The notes: a model not told the origin generated them from the sequence alone. Numbered from the stretch's first letter, positions 37,612-47,009 are shown. The stretch: 64,000 bases of DNA from Pseudoponticoccus marisrubri (GCF_001482405.1 NZ_LPXO01000012.1:62001-126000); one strand, 5' to 3'. Numbers and translations are program-made.

Positions 37612-38481
37612 ATGCTGGGTATCATCGGGATCGTCGTCATCTTTGCCATGGTCTTTGGCGGCTATCTTGCGGCCGGCGGCAAGCTTGGCATCATTCTCAA
37701 GGCCCTGCCGTTCGAGTTCATGATGATCGGCGGTGCGGCAACCGGCGCCTTCCTGATCAGCAATGACGGCGCGACAGTGAAGCACACGCTCAGGGATGTC
37801 GCCAAGGTGTTCAAGGGCGCCAGGTGGAAACCCGATGATTACCGCGACCTTCTATGCCTCCTGTTCGAGCTGATCCGCCTGGCCCGACAGAATCCCGTCG
37901 CGATCGAGGAGCATATCGAGGCGCCTTCGGAGAGTTCGATTTTCGGAAAATACCCGAAGATCCTGGCAGACAAATACGCGATCGAACTGATCTGCGACAC
38001 GATGCGTTCGGTCTCGATGAATTATGACGATCCGCACCAGGTCGAAGAGGTGTTGGACAAGCGGCTGGACAGCATGGAGCATCACGCCCTGCATCCCAGC
38101 CACGCGCTTCAGAACATGGCGGATGCGCTGCCTGCGCTCGGCATCGTGGCCGCCGTTCTGGGGGTGATCAAGACCATGGCCTCGATCGACCAACCGCCCG
38201 AAGTGCTGGGCAAGCTGATCGGTGGCGCTTTGGTGGGCACGTTCCTTGGCGTCTTCCTTGCGTATGGTCTGGTCGGTCCCTTCGCCGCCAAGGTCAAATC
38301 CGTGGCCGAAGAGGACATGCATTTCTACCATCTGATCCGCGAGGTCCTGGTCGCCAACCTCTATAACCACGCCACCAATATCTGCATCGAGGTGGGTCGC
38401 CAGAACACGCCCGGACACAACCGGCCCAGCTTCGAAGATCTCGAGGAGGCGCTGAAATCGGTCAAGCAGGAGGCCGCATGA
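37612..38481 (+). CDS. motA: Flagellar motor stator protein MotA
   Basis: Predicted 289 aa with four membrane helices: two near the N-terminus and two around residues 170-220 (ALPALGIVAAVLGVIKTM; LIGGALVGTFLGVFLAYGLVGP). FMMIGGAATGAF and the large cytoplasmic loop match MotA. It is coupled (ATGA) to the 749-aa gene downstream. Its partner motB is six genes upstream. Confidence 0.95.
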   Translation: MLGIIGIVVIFAMVFGGYLAAGGKLGIILKALPFEFMMIGGAATGAFLISNDGATVKHTLRDVAKVFKGARWKPDDYRDLLCLLFELIRLARQNPVAIEEHIEAPSESSIFGKYPKILADKYAIELICDTMRSVSMNYDDPHQVEEVLDKRLDSMEHHALHPSHALQNMADALPALGIVAAVLGVIKTMASIDQPPEVLGKLIGGALVGTFLGVFLAYGLVGPFAAKVKSVAEEDMHFYHLIREVLVANLYNHATNICIEVGRQNTPGHNRPSFEDLEEALKSVKQEAA

Positions 38482-40727
38482 CCCGGGCTTTCCTTCTGTT
38501 TTTGCTGATGGTCTGGGGAGCGGCGGTGGCCGCCCAGACGGCCAAGGTCCGCTCCGGCGAACATGGTTCCTTCACGCGTCTGGTCCTGGACGTCCCTGGC
38601 GAGACCGAGTGGCAGGTCGATGTCGCCGAAGATCGTCTCTTGCGGCTTGCCCTGTCGCCGGGTGATTGGTCGTTCGACCTGTCCGATGCGTTCGATCGGA
38701 TCGACCGAAGCCGCGTTGCTGATCTTCGCGCGTCAGCGGGTTCATCCACTCTCGATATCCCGCTGGCTTGCGATTGCGTTGCCAACAGCTTTCGCCTGGG
38801 CGACCGGATGCTCGTGATCGACATCGCGCCTTCTGACACCGTCGACACCAATGCGGATCGGTCGGACGCCCTGCCCACCGGTCTGACGGCTGACTTGACC
38901 CAGGTCCGCGTTGGTCAGACGCCCGGGATCGGCCCGCGCCGTGTGGCAGCCCCGGTGACACTCTTTCCTGTCGACATGGCGGGGCCGTCCGTTACCAGCT
39001 CTCCGGCGATCACCAACCAAGCAACCGATATCGCGGATAGTCTAGCACGCGATGTCGCCGCCGCGGCGACGCGCGGATTGCTCGAGCCAGTGGGTTCGCC
39101 CAGTCGCGTGACGGCCCAAGAACCTGCGGAGCACCGAGAGACCACCTCCGGCCCGGTCGCGGAAACACCCGGGCAAAGTGACATCATCGAACGGTTTTCA
39201 AGAGAGGCCGCACGGCTTGGTCTCGAGGTGATCGAGGACGGGCGCATCTCGGCCGGTGCGCAAGATTGTGTCCCTGATGAAGCGCTGCGGATCGCGGATT
39301 GGGCGGCTACCGATCAAACGGTATCTGCCGTGCTTGCCGCAACAGGTTCAGCCATCTTCGGCGAGTTTGATCGGATCAACGGGGCCGCTGTCAAGCGACA
39401 TGCCCGCGCATTGCTGCAATTCGGTTTCGGCGCCGAGGCGCGTGCGACACTGGCACTCGATCCCGATGGCCCGGACGAAACGCTCCTGTCCCTGTCCTAT
39501 CTCGTCGATCTCGAGAACGATCCGGCGAACAGGTTCGCTGGGCTGACGGATTGCGAGTCGGCGGCGGCGCTCTGGGCGCTGCTGGACCATGATCCAACGG
39601 GGTCTGCAGTCGTGAACGAGGCAGCGCTGATACGTGCGCTTGAAAGACTTCCGAGGCATCTTGCCCTGCATCTCGGGCCGGCCTTGGCGCGGAAACTCAT
39701 TGCTCTGGGCCAGGTCGGGCTGGCCGGAGACATGTTGCGGCGGCTCGAACGTATGGCAGGTCAGCGGACGGATGAGATCGCTTTGGGCCGGGCCGAACTT
39801 GCCCTGGCCCGGGGCGATGCAGCCGAAGCAGAGCCGATCCTGGACGATTTGATCGAACGTCCCGGTCCGGTCACCCCGGACTCCGTGCTTGCGCGGGTCG
39901 ATGCCGCGCATGACAGCGGCGCAGCCCTGCCCGACCGCGTGATCGAACTGACGGACAGCTACGCCAAGGAGTTGAAGCATACCGAGGCTGGACCGGATCA
40001 TGCCGAGGCGCATTTCAAGTCCCTCATTGCGAACCGGGATTTCGCCGGTGCTTTCGACGCGCTGGACAGCTCGGATACGCTTCCCGCGGCGCGACGCGAG
40101 GAGCTCGTGAACCGGGCCATTCCGCGGCTGGTGGGCGAAGCTGGCGACATGGAGTTTCTCAAGGTTGCCATGCCCGTGATCCGAACGGGCACTCTTCTTG
40201 ATCGGGCGGCAACCAAGGCTCTTTCTCGGCGGCTGCTCGATATCGGTCTGCCGGATGTCGCGTTCGACTTGCTTCGACGCGTGCCGCCCTCCGATACGGA
40301 TCGCACGGTGCGGCTGCTCATCGCCGACGCGTTGATCGACCTGTCCCGACCAGGCGAGGCTGAGACCTTGCTGATCGGCTTGACCGGAGATGACGTGGGC
40401 CTGTTGCGCGCCCGCGCCCGCTTCGAGATGGAGGATTACGAGTATGCTCGCGCGATGTACGATCAGCTTGGCCGATCCGAGCAGGTGTCCACCGCAGCCT
40501 GGCTGGCCGGGGAATGGCCGATCCTGATCGAACGGGAGGATCCGATCCTTGCTGCAGCCGCCCGCCTTGCCGAGTCCGACAGCGCGATAAACCCCGAGGC
40601 GGATATCACCCTGACGGATATCAGCGCCGCGATCGACGAGACCTCTGCCACACGATCCGTGCTTGAGGCGCTTCTGGCCCAGACCGATGTTGAACAAAGC
40701 GAAACCGAACCCGTTTCCTCACCCTGA
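38478..40727 (+). CDS. Exported AMIN-like/helical-repeat protein of unknown role in the flagellar cluster
   Basis: Predicted 749 aa; no specific family recognised. A signal peptide (residues 1 to about 20) is followed by an AMIN-like segment (about 22-118: SGEHGSFTRLVLDVPGETEW), a low-complexity linker (120-235), then about 500 residues of Ala/Leu-rich helical hairpins like TPR repeats. Four cysteines (98, 100, 264, 359) could form disulfides. It overlaps motA by ATGA and is followed by a 243-bp gap before flhA. Location next to motA suggests a periplasmic partner of the stator or rings, perhaps analogous to rhizobial MotC; this is inference. Its GC content is slightly lower than its neighbours'. 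Confidence 0.8.
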   Translation: MTRAFLLFLLMVWGAAVAAQTAKVRSGEHGSFTRLVLDVPGETEWQVDVAEDRLLRLALSPGDWSFDLSDAFDRIDRSRVADLRASAGSSTLDIPLACDCVANSFRLGDRMLVIDIAPSDTVDTNADRSDALPTGLTADLTQVRVGQTPGIGPRRVAAPVTLFPVDMAGPSVTSSPAITNQATDIADSLARDVAAAATRGLLEPVGSPSRVTAQEPAEHRETTSGPVAETPGQSDIIERFSREAARLGLEVIEDGRISAGAQDCVPDEALRIADWAATDQTVSAVLAATGSAIFGEFDRINGAAVKRHARALLQFGFGAEARATLALDPDGPDETLLSLSYLVDLENDPANRFAGLTDCESAAALWALLDHDPTGSAVVNEAALIRALERLPRHLALHLGPALARKLIALGQVGLAGDMLRRLERMAGQRTDEIALGRAELALARGDAAEAEPILDDLIERPGPVTPDSVLARVDAAHDSGAALPDRVIELTDSYAKELKHTEAGPDHAEAHFKSLIANRDFAGAFDALDSSDTLPAARREELVNRAIPRLVGEAGDMEFLKVAMPVIRTGTLLDRAATKALSRRLLDIGLPDVAFDLLRRVPPSDTDRTVRLLIADALIDLSRPGEAETLLIGLTGDDVGLLRARARFEMEDYEYARAMYDQLGRSEQVSTAAWLAGEWPILIEREDPILAAAARLAESDSAINPEADITLTDISAAIDETSATRSVLEALLAQTDVEQSETEPVSSP

Positions 40728-40894
40728 TCGGCACGTGTCGCAAAATGACCGTCCCTTTCCCGTACTGCTTGACGGCACCTCAAAAGGGCGCCGACGCAAC
40801 CGAGTTCGTCGCGAGCGACGATCCCTTGACGAATGTCGATCAGTGCCAAGCCGCTGCGTGGACCCTCGGCCTCAAACCCAACAGCGAAAGCTGG

Positions 40895-40909
40895 CTTACG
40901 CAATCTTAA
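40895..40909 (+). promoter_or_regulatory. Weak CtrA-like site in the flhA leader
   Basis: CTTA-N7-TTAA lies 61 nt before the flhA ATG within a 243-bp non-coding gap; one half-site is perfect. No other promoter element is obvious in that gap. Confidence 0.25.
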
Positions 40910-40970
40910 TCAAGTTTCTGCAAGACATGCCCTGAAGGCGCCGCGCGCCCCGTTAACCGAGGATGCTGCA

Positions 40971-43058
40971 ATGACCCTCACAGGCACGTCTCACTTCAAG
41001 CCCACCGTTCTGATGGCCTTGGCGCTGATGGCGGTCATCATCATGATGATCCTGCCCATGCCGTCCTGGGTGCTGGATATCGGGCTGGCCGCGTCCTTTG
41101 GACTGGCCATCCTGATCTTTACCGTGACGCTGTTCATCGAACGGCCGCTGGATTTTTCCGCCTTCCCGACCATCCTTCTGACTTCGCTGATGCTTCGCCT
41201 GTCGCTCAATGTCAGCTCGACCAAGCTCATCATCGGCGAGGGGCATACTGGCACGCATGCCGCCGGCGCGGTGATCCAGGGCTTTGCGAATTTCGTGATG
41301 GGCGGCAGCGTGTTCCTCGGCCTTGTCGTGTTCGGCGTTCTGATGATCGTGAATTTCGCGGTGATCACGCGCGGCTCGGCCCGCATGGCCGAGGTTTCGG
41401 CCCGTTTCGCGCTGGATGCGATGCCGGGCAAGCAGCTGGCCATCGATGCCGACATGTCCGCGGGCGCCATCGACCATGCCGAGGCCAAGGCGCGGCGCGA
41501 GCGTGAGCAGCAGGAGACGACGTTCTTCGGCTCGCTCGACGGGGCGTCGAAATTCGTCAAGGGCGATGCGGTGGCGGGTCTGCTGATCACGGTATTGAAC
41601 CTCGTCATGGGCATCGTCATGGGCACGGTGGTGCATGACCTGCCGCTGGGACAGGCGCTCGAGACCTACGCGATCCTGACCGTGGGCGACGGACTGGTTT
41701 CGCAAATCCCGGCGGTCATCATCTCGATCGCCGCGGGTCTTCTGCTGGCGCGCGGCGGGGCAACGGGCGCGACCGACGTCGCGGTGGCCAGCCAGCTGGG
41801 TCGACACCCGGCGGCCCTTGCGGCGGTGGGCGTGCTGATGGCGCTGTTCGCGCTGGTGCCGGGCCTGCCCTTCCTGCCGTTCATGGCCGGGGCGCTGGTC
41901 CTGATGGGCACGGCCTGGTATCTGGCTGACCGGCGCCGGAAAGAGGCCGCCGCGCCCCCGAAGCCGGATGAGAACGCGACCGCCGTACCGGCCAGGCGGC
42001 CCATGGGCGACGTGCTCGATCTCGACGACATCCACGTGGAATTCGCGCCCGATCTCGTGAACATGGTACTGGACCCGGGCACCGGGCTCGACGTCCGGAT
42101 CGCCAATATGCGCACGCATATCGCGTCGAATTTCGGCCTGATCCTGCCCGAGATCCGCCTGACCGATGCCGCCGCCCTGCCCACCGGAACCTATGTCATC
42201 CGCATCCACGGGGTCGAAATGGCGCGCGGCGAGCTGAACCCCGATCTGGTTCTCGCGCTGGTGCCCGACGACACGGCGGCGCTGCCGGGCGGGCAGGACG
42301 TGACCGAGCCGGTCTATGGCGCACCGGCGCGCTGGATCCGCCCCGAGGAGCAGGAGCGTGCGGCCATTACCGGGGTCACCATCGTCTCGCCGACCGAGGT
42401 GCTGGCCACGCATCTGCTGGAAATCATCCGCCGCAATTTCGGCCGGCTGCTGACCCTGAAGACCCTGCGCCGCCTGCTGGACGAGCTGGTCTCGCTCTCC
42501 AACCCGGCCCGGGCCGAGGCGAACCGCAAGCTGCTGGACGAGCTGATCCCCGACAAGGTTCAGATCGACACGCTGCACCACGTGTTGCGGCTGCTGCTGG
42601 ACGAGCAGGTCTCGATCCGCAACCTGCCGCTGATCCTCGAGGCGATCGCCGAGATGCGCGGTCACCAGAACCAGGCAGAGGCGATCTGCGAACATGTGCG
42701 CCAGCGGCTGGGGTTCCAGCTGGTCGCAGGGCTGCGGCGCGAGGACGGGACCATTCCACTGATCCAGCTGGCCCCGGAATGGGAAGAGACCTTCCTTGCT
42801 TACCAGATCGAGGGCACGCAGGGCGCCATGGACGTGGCCCTGCCGCCCGACAAATTCGAGACATTGACCACCGCGCTGGCCGAGCAGATCGGCGAGTCCA
42901 GCAAGCGCGGCGTCAATGCCGCCGTGGTCACCTCGTCCCGCCGGCGGCGCTTTCTGCGCACGATCATGGCGGCCAAGGGGATGACCAACCCGGTGATGAG
43001 TTTCGAGGAAATCGGGCTCGAGGCGCGCCCGGCCCTGGTCGGGGTCGTGGCGGCATGA
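40971..43058 (+). CDS. flhA: Flagellar export gate protein FlhA
   Basis: Predicted 695 aa. About eight N-terminal transmembrane helices with the FHIPEP region (FPTILLTSLMLRLSLNVSSTKLI; GDAVAGLLITVLNLVMGI) and a cytoplasmic C-terminal domain (LTLKTLRRLLDELVS). It forms the nonameric export gate ring. ATG 40971 follows GAGGATG; the open frame upstream is non-homologous. Its TGA overlaps the fliR ATG. Confidence 0.97.
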   Translation: MTLTGTSHFKPTVLMALALMAVIIMMILPMPSWVLDIGLAASFGLAILIFTVTLFIERPLDFSAFPTILLTSLMLRLSLNVSSTKLIIGEGHTGTHAAGAVIQGFANFVMGGSVFLGLVVFGVLMIVNFAVITRGSARMAEVSARFALDAMPGKQLAIDADMSAGAIDHAEAKARREREQQETTFFGSLDGASKFVKGDAVAGLLITVLNLVMGIVMGTVVHDLPLGQALETYAILTVGDGLVSQIPAVIISIAAGLLLARGGATGATDVAVASQLGRHPAALAAVGVLMALFALVPGLPFLPFMAGALVLMGTAWYLADRRRKEAAAPPKPDENATAVPARRPMGDVLDLDDIHVEFAPDLVNMVLDPGTGLDVRIANMRTHIASNFGLILPEIRLTDAAALPTGTYVIRIHGVEMARGELNPDLVLALVPDDTAALPGGQDVTEPVYGAPARWIRPEEQERAAITGVTIVSPTEVLATHLLEIIRRNFGRLLTLKTLRRLLDELVSLSNPARAEANRKLLDELIPDKVQIDTLHHVLRLLLDEQVSIRNLPLILEAIAEMRGHQNQAEAICEHVRQRLGFQLVAGLRREDGTIPLIQLAPEWEETFLAYQIEGTQGAMDVALPPDKFETLTTALAEQIGESSKRGVNAAVVTSSRRRRFLRTIMAAKGMTNPVMSFEEIGLEARPALVGVVAA

Positions 43059-43822
43059 CCGGCCTGCCCGCCCTGGTCGATCCGCTGGCCGGCATGGCCT
43101 GGGCGGCTCTGCTGGTCTTCCTGCGCGTCGCGGCCGCGATGTTCGCCATTCCCGGCTTGGGCGAGCAGGTGATCTCGGTCCGGGTGCGGCTGGTGCTGGT
43201 GCTGATGCTGACAGCCATCGTCGCCCCGGGCGCCCCGTTTCTCGACACCCTGCCGCCTTTCCGGCGTGAGCTGTTCTTCCTGGGCCTCGCGACCGAAACC
43301 CTGTCGGGCCTCTTCCTGGGCCTCGTGCTGCGCTTCTTCATCATGGCGATCCAGACCGCGGGGTCGATCGCGGCGCAATCGACCTCGCTTGCGCAGTTGA
43401 TGGGCCAGTCCGGGCTGGACCCGCTGCCGGCGGTCGGCCACATCCTGACAACGGCGGCGCTGGCCCTGTTGATGAGCACCGGCTTTCACGTCAAGGCCGC
43501 CGCCTTCTTCGTGCAGACCTACCAGATCCTGCCCGTGCTGAGCTTTCCCAACCCCGCCGACATCGCCGAGGCCGGGCGGCAGCGCGTCTCGGAAAGCTTT
43601 GCGCTGGCCTTCAGCTTGGCCGCGCCCTTCGTGACCCTGTCGGTGATCTACAATCTGACGCTTGGCGTGATCAACAAGGCGATGCCGCAGCTCATGGTGG
43701 CCTTTGTCGGCGCGCCGGTGATCAGCTTCGGGGCGATCGCCATGCTGCTGGTCTCGGCGCCCGTCATGCTGAGCGCGTGGCTCACGGCGTTCGAGCGCTT
43801 CCTCGCCGTGCCCTTCCGGTAG
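43055..43822 (+). CDS. fliR: Flagellar export protein FliR
   Basis: Predicted 255 aa, strongly hydrophobic with about six membrane segments. FLRVAAAMFAIPGLGEQVISVRVRL at the N-terminus and the QTAGSIAAQSTSLAQL loop are FliR motifs. Part of the FliPQR export channel. It overlaps flhA by four bases and precedes flhB by 6 bp. fliP is not in the window. Confidence 0.95.
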   Translation: MTGLPALVDPLAGMAWAALLVFLRVAAAMFAIPGLGEQVISVRVRLVLVLMLTAIVAPGAPFLDTLPPFRRELFFLGLATETLSGLFLGLVLRFFIMAIQTAGSIAAQSTSLAQLMGQSGLDPLPAVGHILTTAALALLMSTGFHVKAAAFFVQTYQILPVLSFPNPADIAEAGRQRVSESFALAFSLAAPFVTLSVIYNLTLGVINKAMPQLMVAFVGAPVISFGAIAMLLVSAPVMLSAWLTAFERFLAVPFR

Positions 43823-43828
43823 CGCATC

Positions 43829-44920
43829 ATGGCCGGGCAGGAGGACAGCGCCGAGAAGAGCCACGAGCCATCGCAGCGCAAGCTCGACGAGGCGCGCAAG
43901 AAGGGCGAGATTGCCCGCGCGCCGGATTTCCTGACCGCGGTGGCCTATCTCGGGCTGCTGGTCGCCGGCACGATGCTGGGCGGCGCCATGGTACAGGGGA
44001 TGTCCGAGGCGATGCTGCCGCTTCTGGAACAGCCTGACCGTCTGCGACCGCTGTTCTTCGAAGATGGTGCAACGCCCGTCGCCGGCGGTCTGCTCACGGC
44101 CGCGCTGGGCCCGGTGGCGCCGCTCTTCGTCCTGCCCGGGCTGTGCGTTCTGGCGGCGCTCTTTGCCACGCGGGGCTTTGCCTTTGCCGGGACCAAGCTG
44201 ACGCCCAAGATCTCGCGCCTCTCGCCCGTCGACAATGCCAAGAACAAGTTCGGCCGCAAGGGGTTGTTCGAGTTCTTCAAGAGCTTCGTCAAGCTCACCG
44301 TCTACTCGATCCTGCTGGCGCTGTTCCTGCGCGGCCAGCTGGAACCCATCGTCGGCACCGCGCAGGAAAGCCCTGCCGAGGCGATCCTGATGATGACCGG
44401 GCTGATGATGCGCTTTCTGTTCATCGTGTCGCTGATCGCGGTGGCGATCGGGATCATCGACCTGTTCTGGCAACAGGCCGAGCACCGTCGCAAGAACCGG
44501 ATGTCCCAGAAGGAGCTGCGCGACGAGTCGAAAGAGGCCGAGGGTGATCCGCATCTGAAGCATCACCGCCGCAGGCGCGCGCAGGAAATGGCGATGAACC
44601 AGATGATGCGCGACGTGCCGACGGCGGATGTGATCCTTGTCAACCCGACCCATTACGCGGTTGCGCTGAAATGGAGCCGCCGGCCCGGTTCGGCCCCGAC
44701 CTGCGTGGCCAAGGGGCAGGACCTGGTCGCCCAGCGCATCCGCGACAAAGCGCAGGAGGCGGGCGTGCCGATCCATTCCAACCCGCCCGCGACCCGGGCC
44801 CTGTTTGCGACAACCGAACTGGGCGCCGAGATCTCGCCCGAGCACTACATGGCGGTTGCCGCGGCGATCCGCTTTGCCGAAGCGATGCGCAGGAAGGCGC
44901 GCGAGAAAGGCTGGAAATGA
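43829..44920 (+). CDS. flhB: Flagellar export switch protein FlhB
   Basis: Predicted 363 aa. DSAEKSHEPSQRKLDEARKKGEIARAPDF opens the protein; four membrane helices follow; the autocleavage site NPTHYAVAL lies at residues 272-280. FlhB switches export specificity from hook to filament substrates together with FliK. It overlaps the next small gene by ATGA. Confidence 0.97.
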   Translation: MAGQEDSAEKSHEPSQRKLDEARKKGEIARAPDFLTAVAYLGLLVAGTMLGGAMVQGMSEAMLPLLEQPDRLRPLFFEDGATPVAGGLLTAALGPVAPLFVLPGLCVLAALFATRGFAFAGTKLTPKISRLSPVDNAKNKFGRKGLFEFFKSFVKLTVYSILLALFLRGQLEPIVGTAQESPAEAILMMTGLMMRFLFIVSLIAVAIGIIDLFWQQAEHRRKNRMSQKELRDESKEAEGDPHLKHHRRRRAQEMAMNQMMRDVPTADVILVNPTHYAVALKWSRRPGSAPTCVAKGQDLVAQRIRDKAQEAGVPIHSNPPATRALFATTELGAEISPEHYMAVAAAIRFAEAMRRKAREKGWK

Positions 44921-45345
44921 CACGCTATGACGACCTGATTTCCGCCTCCTCGCTGCTCAAGGAGCAGGCGCTGGAGCGGCATCGCGAGCGGGTTCGGGCG
45001 AGGCAGGATATCGAGGCCGAACTGGCGCAGATCGACCAGCTGCGTGCCGCGGCACAGGCCGATGGCGGATCGCTGGGCGCGCGCCAGATCCTGGGGGCGG
45101 ATGCGCTCTGGCAGGGCTGGCTGGTACGCCGCCGGACCGAGGTGCTGCGCCAGATGGCGATGGCACGCGCCCGCGAGTTGGAGAGCCTCGACCGGGCGCG
45201 CAATGCCTTTGCCCGTGAGGAAGCGGCCCGGACCCTGCAGGAAGATGACCAGCGCGCGCGCATGCGCAAACAGCGCTCGGCCGAGGCCGACGCGCTGGAT
45301 GATCTGTCGTTGCTGCGCCGGGCGCTGGCGGCGCGCGATTTCTAG
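44917..45345 (+). CDS. Small coiled-coil protein, possibly a FliJ equivalent
   Basis: Predicted 142 aa, highly charged and almost entirely helical (RHRERVRARQDIEAELAQIDQLRAA and similar), with no signal peptide. Length and composition resemble FliJ (about 147 aa), the general export chaperone that otherwise has no gene in this cluster. Identity to FliJ is not demonstrated by any specific motif. It starts inside the flhB stop codon (ATGA), and its TAG stop overlaps that of the convergent fliL in CTAG. Confidence 0.6.
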   Translation: MTRYDDLISASSLLKEQALERHRERVRARQDIEAELAQIDQLRAAAQADGGSLGARQILGADALWQGWLVRRRTEVLRQMAMARARELESLDRARNAFAREEAARTLQEDDQRARMRKQRSAEADALDDLSLLRRALAARDF

Positions 45346-45845
45346 GTGTCCTGTCGGGCGATCTCGGTGATCAGCACGTCGCTCACATCCGTGCCCAGCA
45401 CGGGCCGTGCCGCCTCGAGCAGGGCCTTGCGCAGGATCTGCATCCGGTCGCCATTGGTGAAGGTCCCCTCGAACCCGCCGATATTGGCGTGGTCGAACAT
45501 GACCTGCAGGAACACGTCGCGCAGCTTGGGTTCGCGCGTGTAGACCTGCTCGCTCGTGCCGCTGGCGACCTCGACGCTGAGCGAGGCGACGACCAGCGCC
45601 TGCACCCGCTCCGGCCCCATCACGGGAATGACGAACTGGTTGTTCAGCTTGACATATTCGCGGCCCGAGGGCGGCAGATCATCGTCGGGTGCCGGGGTCT
45701 CCAGCGTCGCGGTCTCGGCCGGGGGCGGGCAGTCCACCGCCGCCTGCGTGCCGGCCGCTTCCGGATCCGGCATCAGGAACAACCCGGCGCCGACCCCGGC
45801 GCCGGTGCCGATCAGGGCGAGCAGGATGGGCAGGAGTTTCCGCAT
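45342..45845 (-). CDS. fliL: Flagellar basal-body-associated protein FliL
   Basis: Predicted 167 aa. One N-terminal membrane helix, a Pro/Glu-rich linker, then a FliL domain (YVKLNNQFVIPVMGPERVQALVVASLSVEV; LRDVFLQVMFDHAN). FliL associates with the stator. The second of two adjacent ATGs (45845) has a 5-nt gap to GGAGG. It is the last gene of the minus-strand flgB-to-fliL operon. Confidence 0.9.
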   Translation of the reverse strand: MRKLLPILLALIGTGAGVGAGLFLMPDPEAAGTQAAVDCPPPAETATLETPAPDDDLPPSGREYVKLNNQFVIPVMGPERVQALVVASLSVEVASGTSEQVYTREPKLRDVFLQVMFDHANIGGFEGTFTNGDRMQILRKALLEAARPVLGTDVSDVLITEIARQDT

Positions 45846-45855
45846 CATGGCCTCC

Positions 45856-46596
45856 TCAGAAGGGCAGGATCACGTCCAGCACCTGCTGGCCGATCCGTGG
45901 TTGTTGGACATCGGTGATCTGGCCACGCCCGCCATAGGAGATCCGGGCCGAGGCGATCTTGTCATAGGTGATCTCGTTCTGGCGCGAGATGTCCTCGGGC
46001 CGGACGTAGCCGGACACCAGAAGCTCGCGCATTTCGAAATTCACCCGCACCTCCTGCGAGCCCACGATCGACAGCACGCCATTAGGCAGCACGTCGGTCA
46101 CCGTGGCCGCGACGCGCAAGGTCAGGCTCTCGGCCCGTCGGACCGAGCCGTCGCCGCTGGAACTGCTCGAGCTGTCGATCGACACCGCCTCGTCCAGGCT
46201 GGCCCCGTCGGTGATCTTCTGGTTGACCCGTTGCGGGATGCCGAAGAGCCCGGGGATCCCGAGGCTTTCCGATCCGGAGCGCGAGCGCGAGGTGCTGTTC
46301 GAGATCTCGGCCTCTTCGTCGATCTCGATCACCACGGTCAGGATGTCACCGCGTTTCATCGCGCGCCGGTCGCCCAGCAGCGAGGTCTGCCCGCCGCTCC
46401 AAAGCGAGGCAGAGGCCACGCCATGCTTGCGCTGCGGGCTGGCGGCCACGCCTGAGGCGACCATGGCGACCTTCTCGGTGCTGGTGGTGTTCGGGGTGAA
46501 CTCGGGCGGCTTGCCGATATGGCCGACGCGGCCGCAGGCGGAGGCGGCCAGCACCAGCGCGGCAAGCGGTACGAGGCGCAGGGATGGCCCGATCAT
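45856..46596 (-). CDS. flgH: Flagellar L-ring lipoprotein FlgH
   Basis: Predicted 246 aa. Lipobox ASAC with Cys21; SLWSGGQTSLLGDRRAMKRGDILTVVIEIDEEA and the C-terminal ISRQNEITYDKIASARISYGGRG are FlgH signatures. It forms the L-ring in the outer membrane. The start overlaps the flgA stop (46593-46596). Confidence 0.96.
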   Translation of the reverse strand: MIGPSLRLVPLAALVLAASACGRVGHIGKPPEFTPNTTSTEKVAMVASGVAASPQRKHGVASASLWSGGQTSLLGDRRAMKRGDILTVVIEIDEEAEISNSTSRSRSGSESLGIPGLFGIPQRVNQKITDGASLDEAVSIDSSSSSSGDGSVRRAESLTLRVAATVTDVLPNGVLSIVGSQEVRVNFEMRELLVSGYVRPEDISRQNEITYDKIASARISYGGRGQITDVQQPRIGQQVLDVILPF

Positions 46597-47009
46597 TGCG
46601 CCACCCGGACCGAACCGTCGGCATGGATCCGTCCGAACAGGACCGAGCGCGAGCTGGTGTTCATGACGCGGATGCGGTCGCCTTCGGCCCCGCGGCCCAG
46701 CGCCTTGCCCTCGGTCACGATGCGCAGCCCGCCCTGGCTGTAGATCAGCTCGACCACCTGGTTGCGATCGACCAGCGCCGGCGTGCCCACGTGGCCGCGC
46801 ATGACCGCGCGCCCGGGATAGATGGCGATGCGGGCTTCCTGGCCCAGAACTGCCGCCACGTCTTCATGCGCGCCGGGCACGCTGGCCGGGTCCAGCCGGA
46901 TGTCGGCGGCGGTGATGATGCTCTGGGCGCGGATCGTGCGGGTGGCGACGACCGTGTCGGCCATCGCGCCCTGTCCGGCCAACGCGGCGACAAGAACCAG
47001 CCCCCGCAT
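46593..47009 (-). CDS. flgA: P-ring assembly chaperone FlgA
   Basis: Predicted 138 aa, the short alphaproteobacterial form. Signal peptide with cleavage after AMA (residue 17), followed by a SAF-type domain (ATRTIRAQSIITAADIRLDP) and the C-terminal VELIYSQGGLRIVTEGKALGRGAEGD. It assists FlgI assembly in the periplasm. It abuts flgG, sharing one base. Confidence 0.92.
   Translation of the reverse strand: MRGLVLVAALAGQGAMADTVVATRTIRAQSIITAADIRLDPASVPGAHEDVAAVLGQEARIAIYPGRAVMRGHVGTPALVDRNQVVELIYSQGGLRIVTEGKALGRGAEGDRIRVMNTSSRSVLFGRIHADGSVRVAQ

Noticed and set aside
42800-44923. 707-codon minus frame opposite flhA-fliR-flhB
   Set aside because: His/Gln/Arg-rich shadow of strongly conserved flagellar genes on the plus strand.
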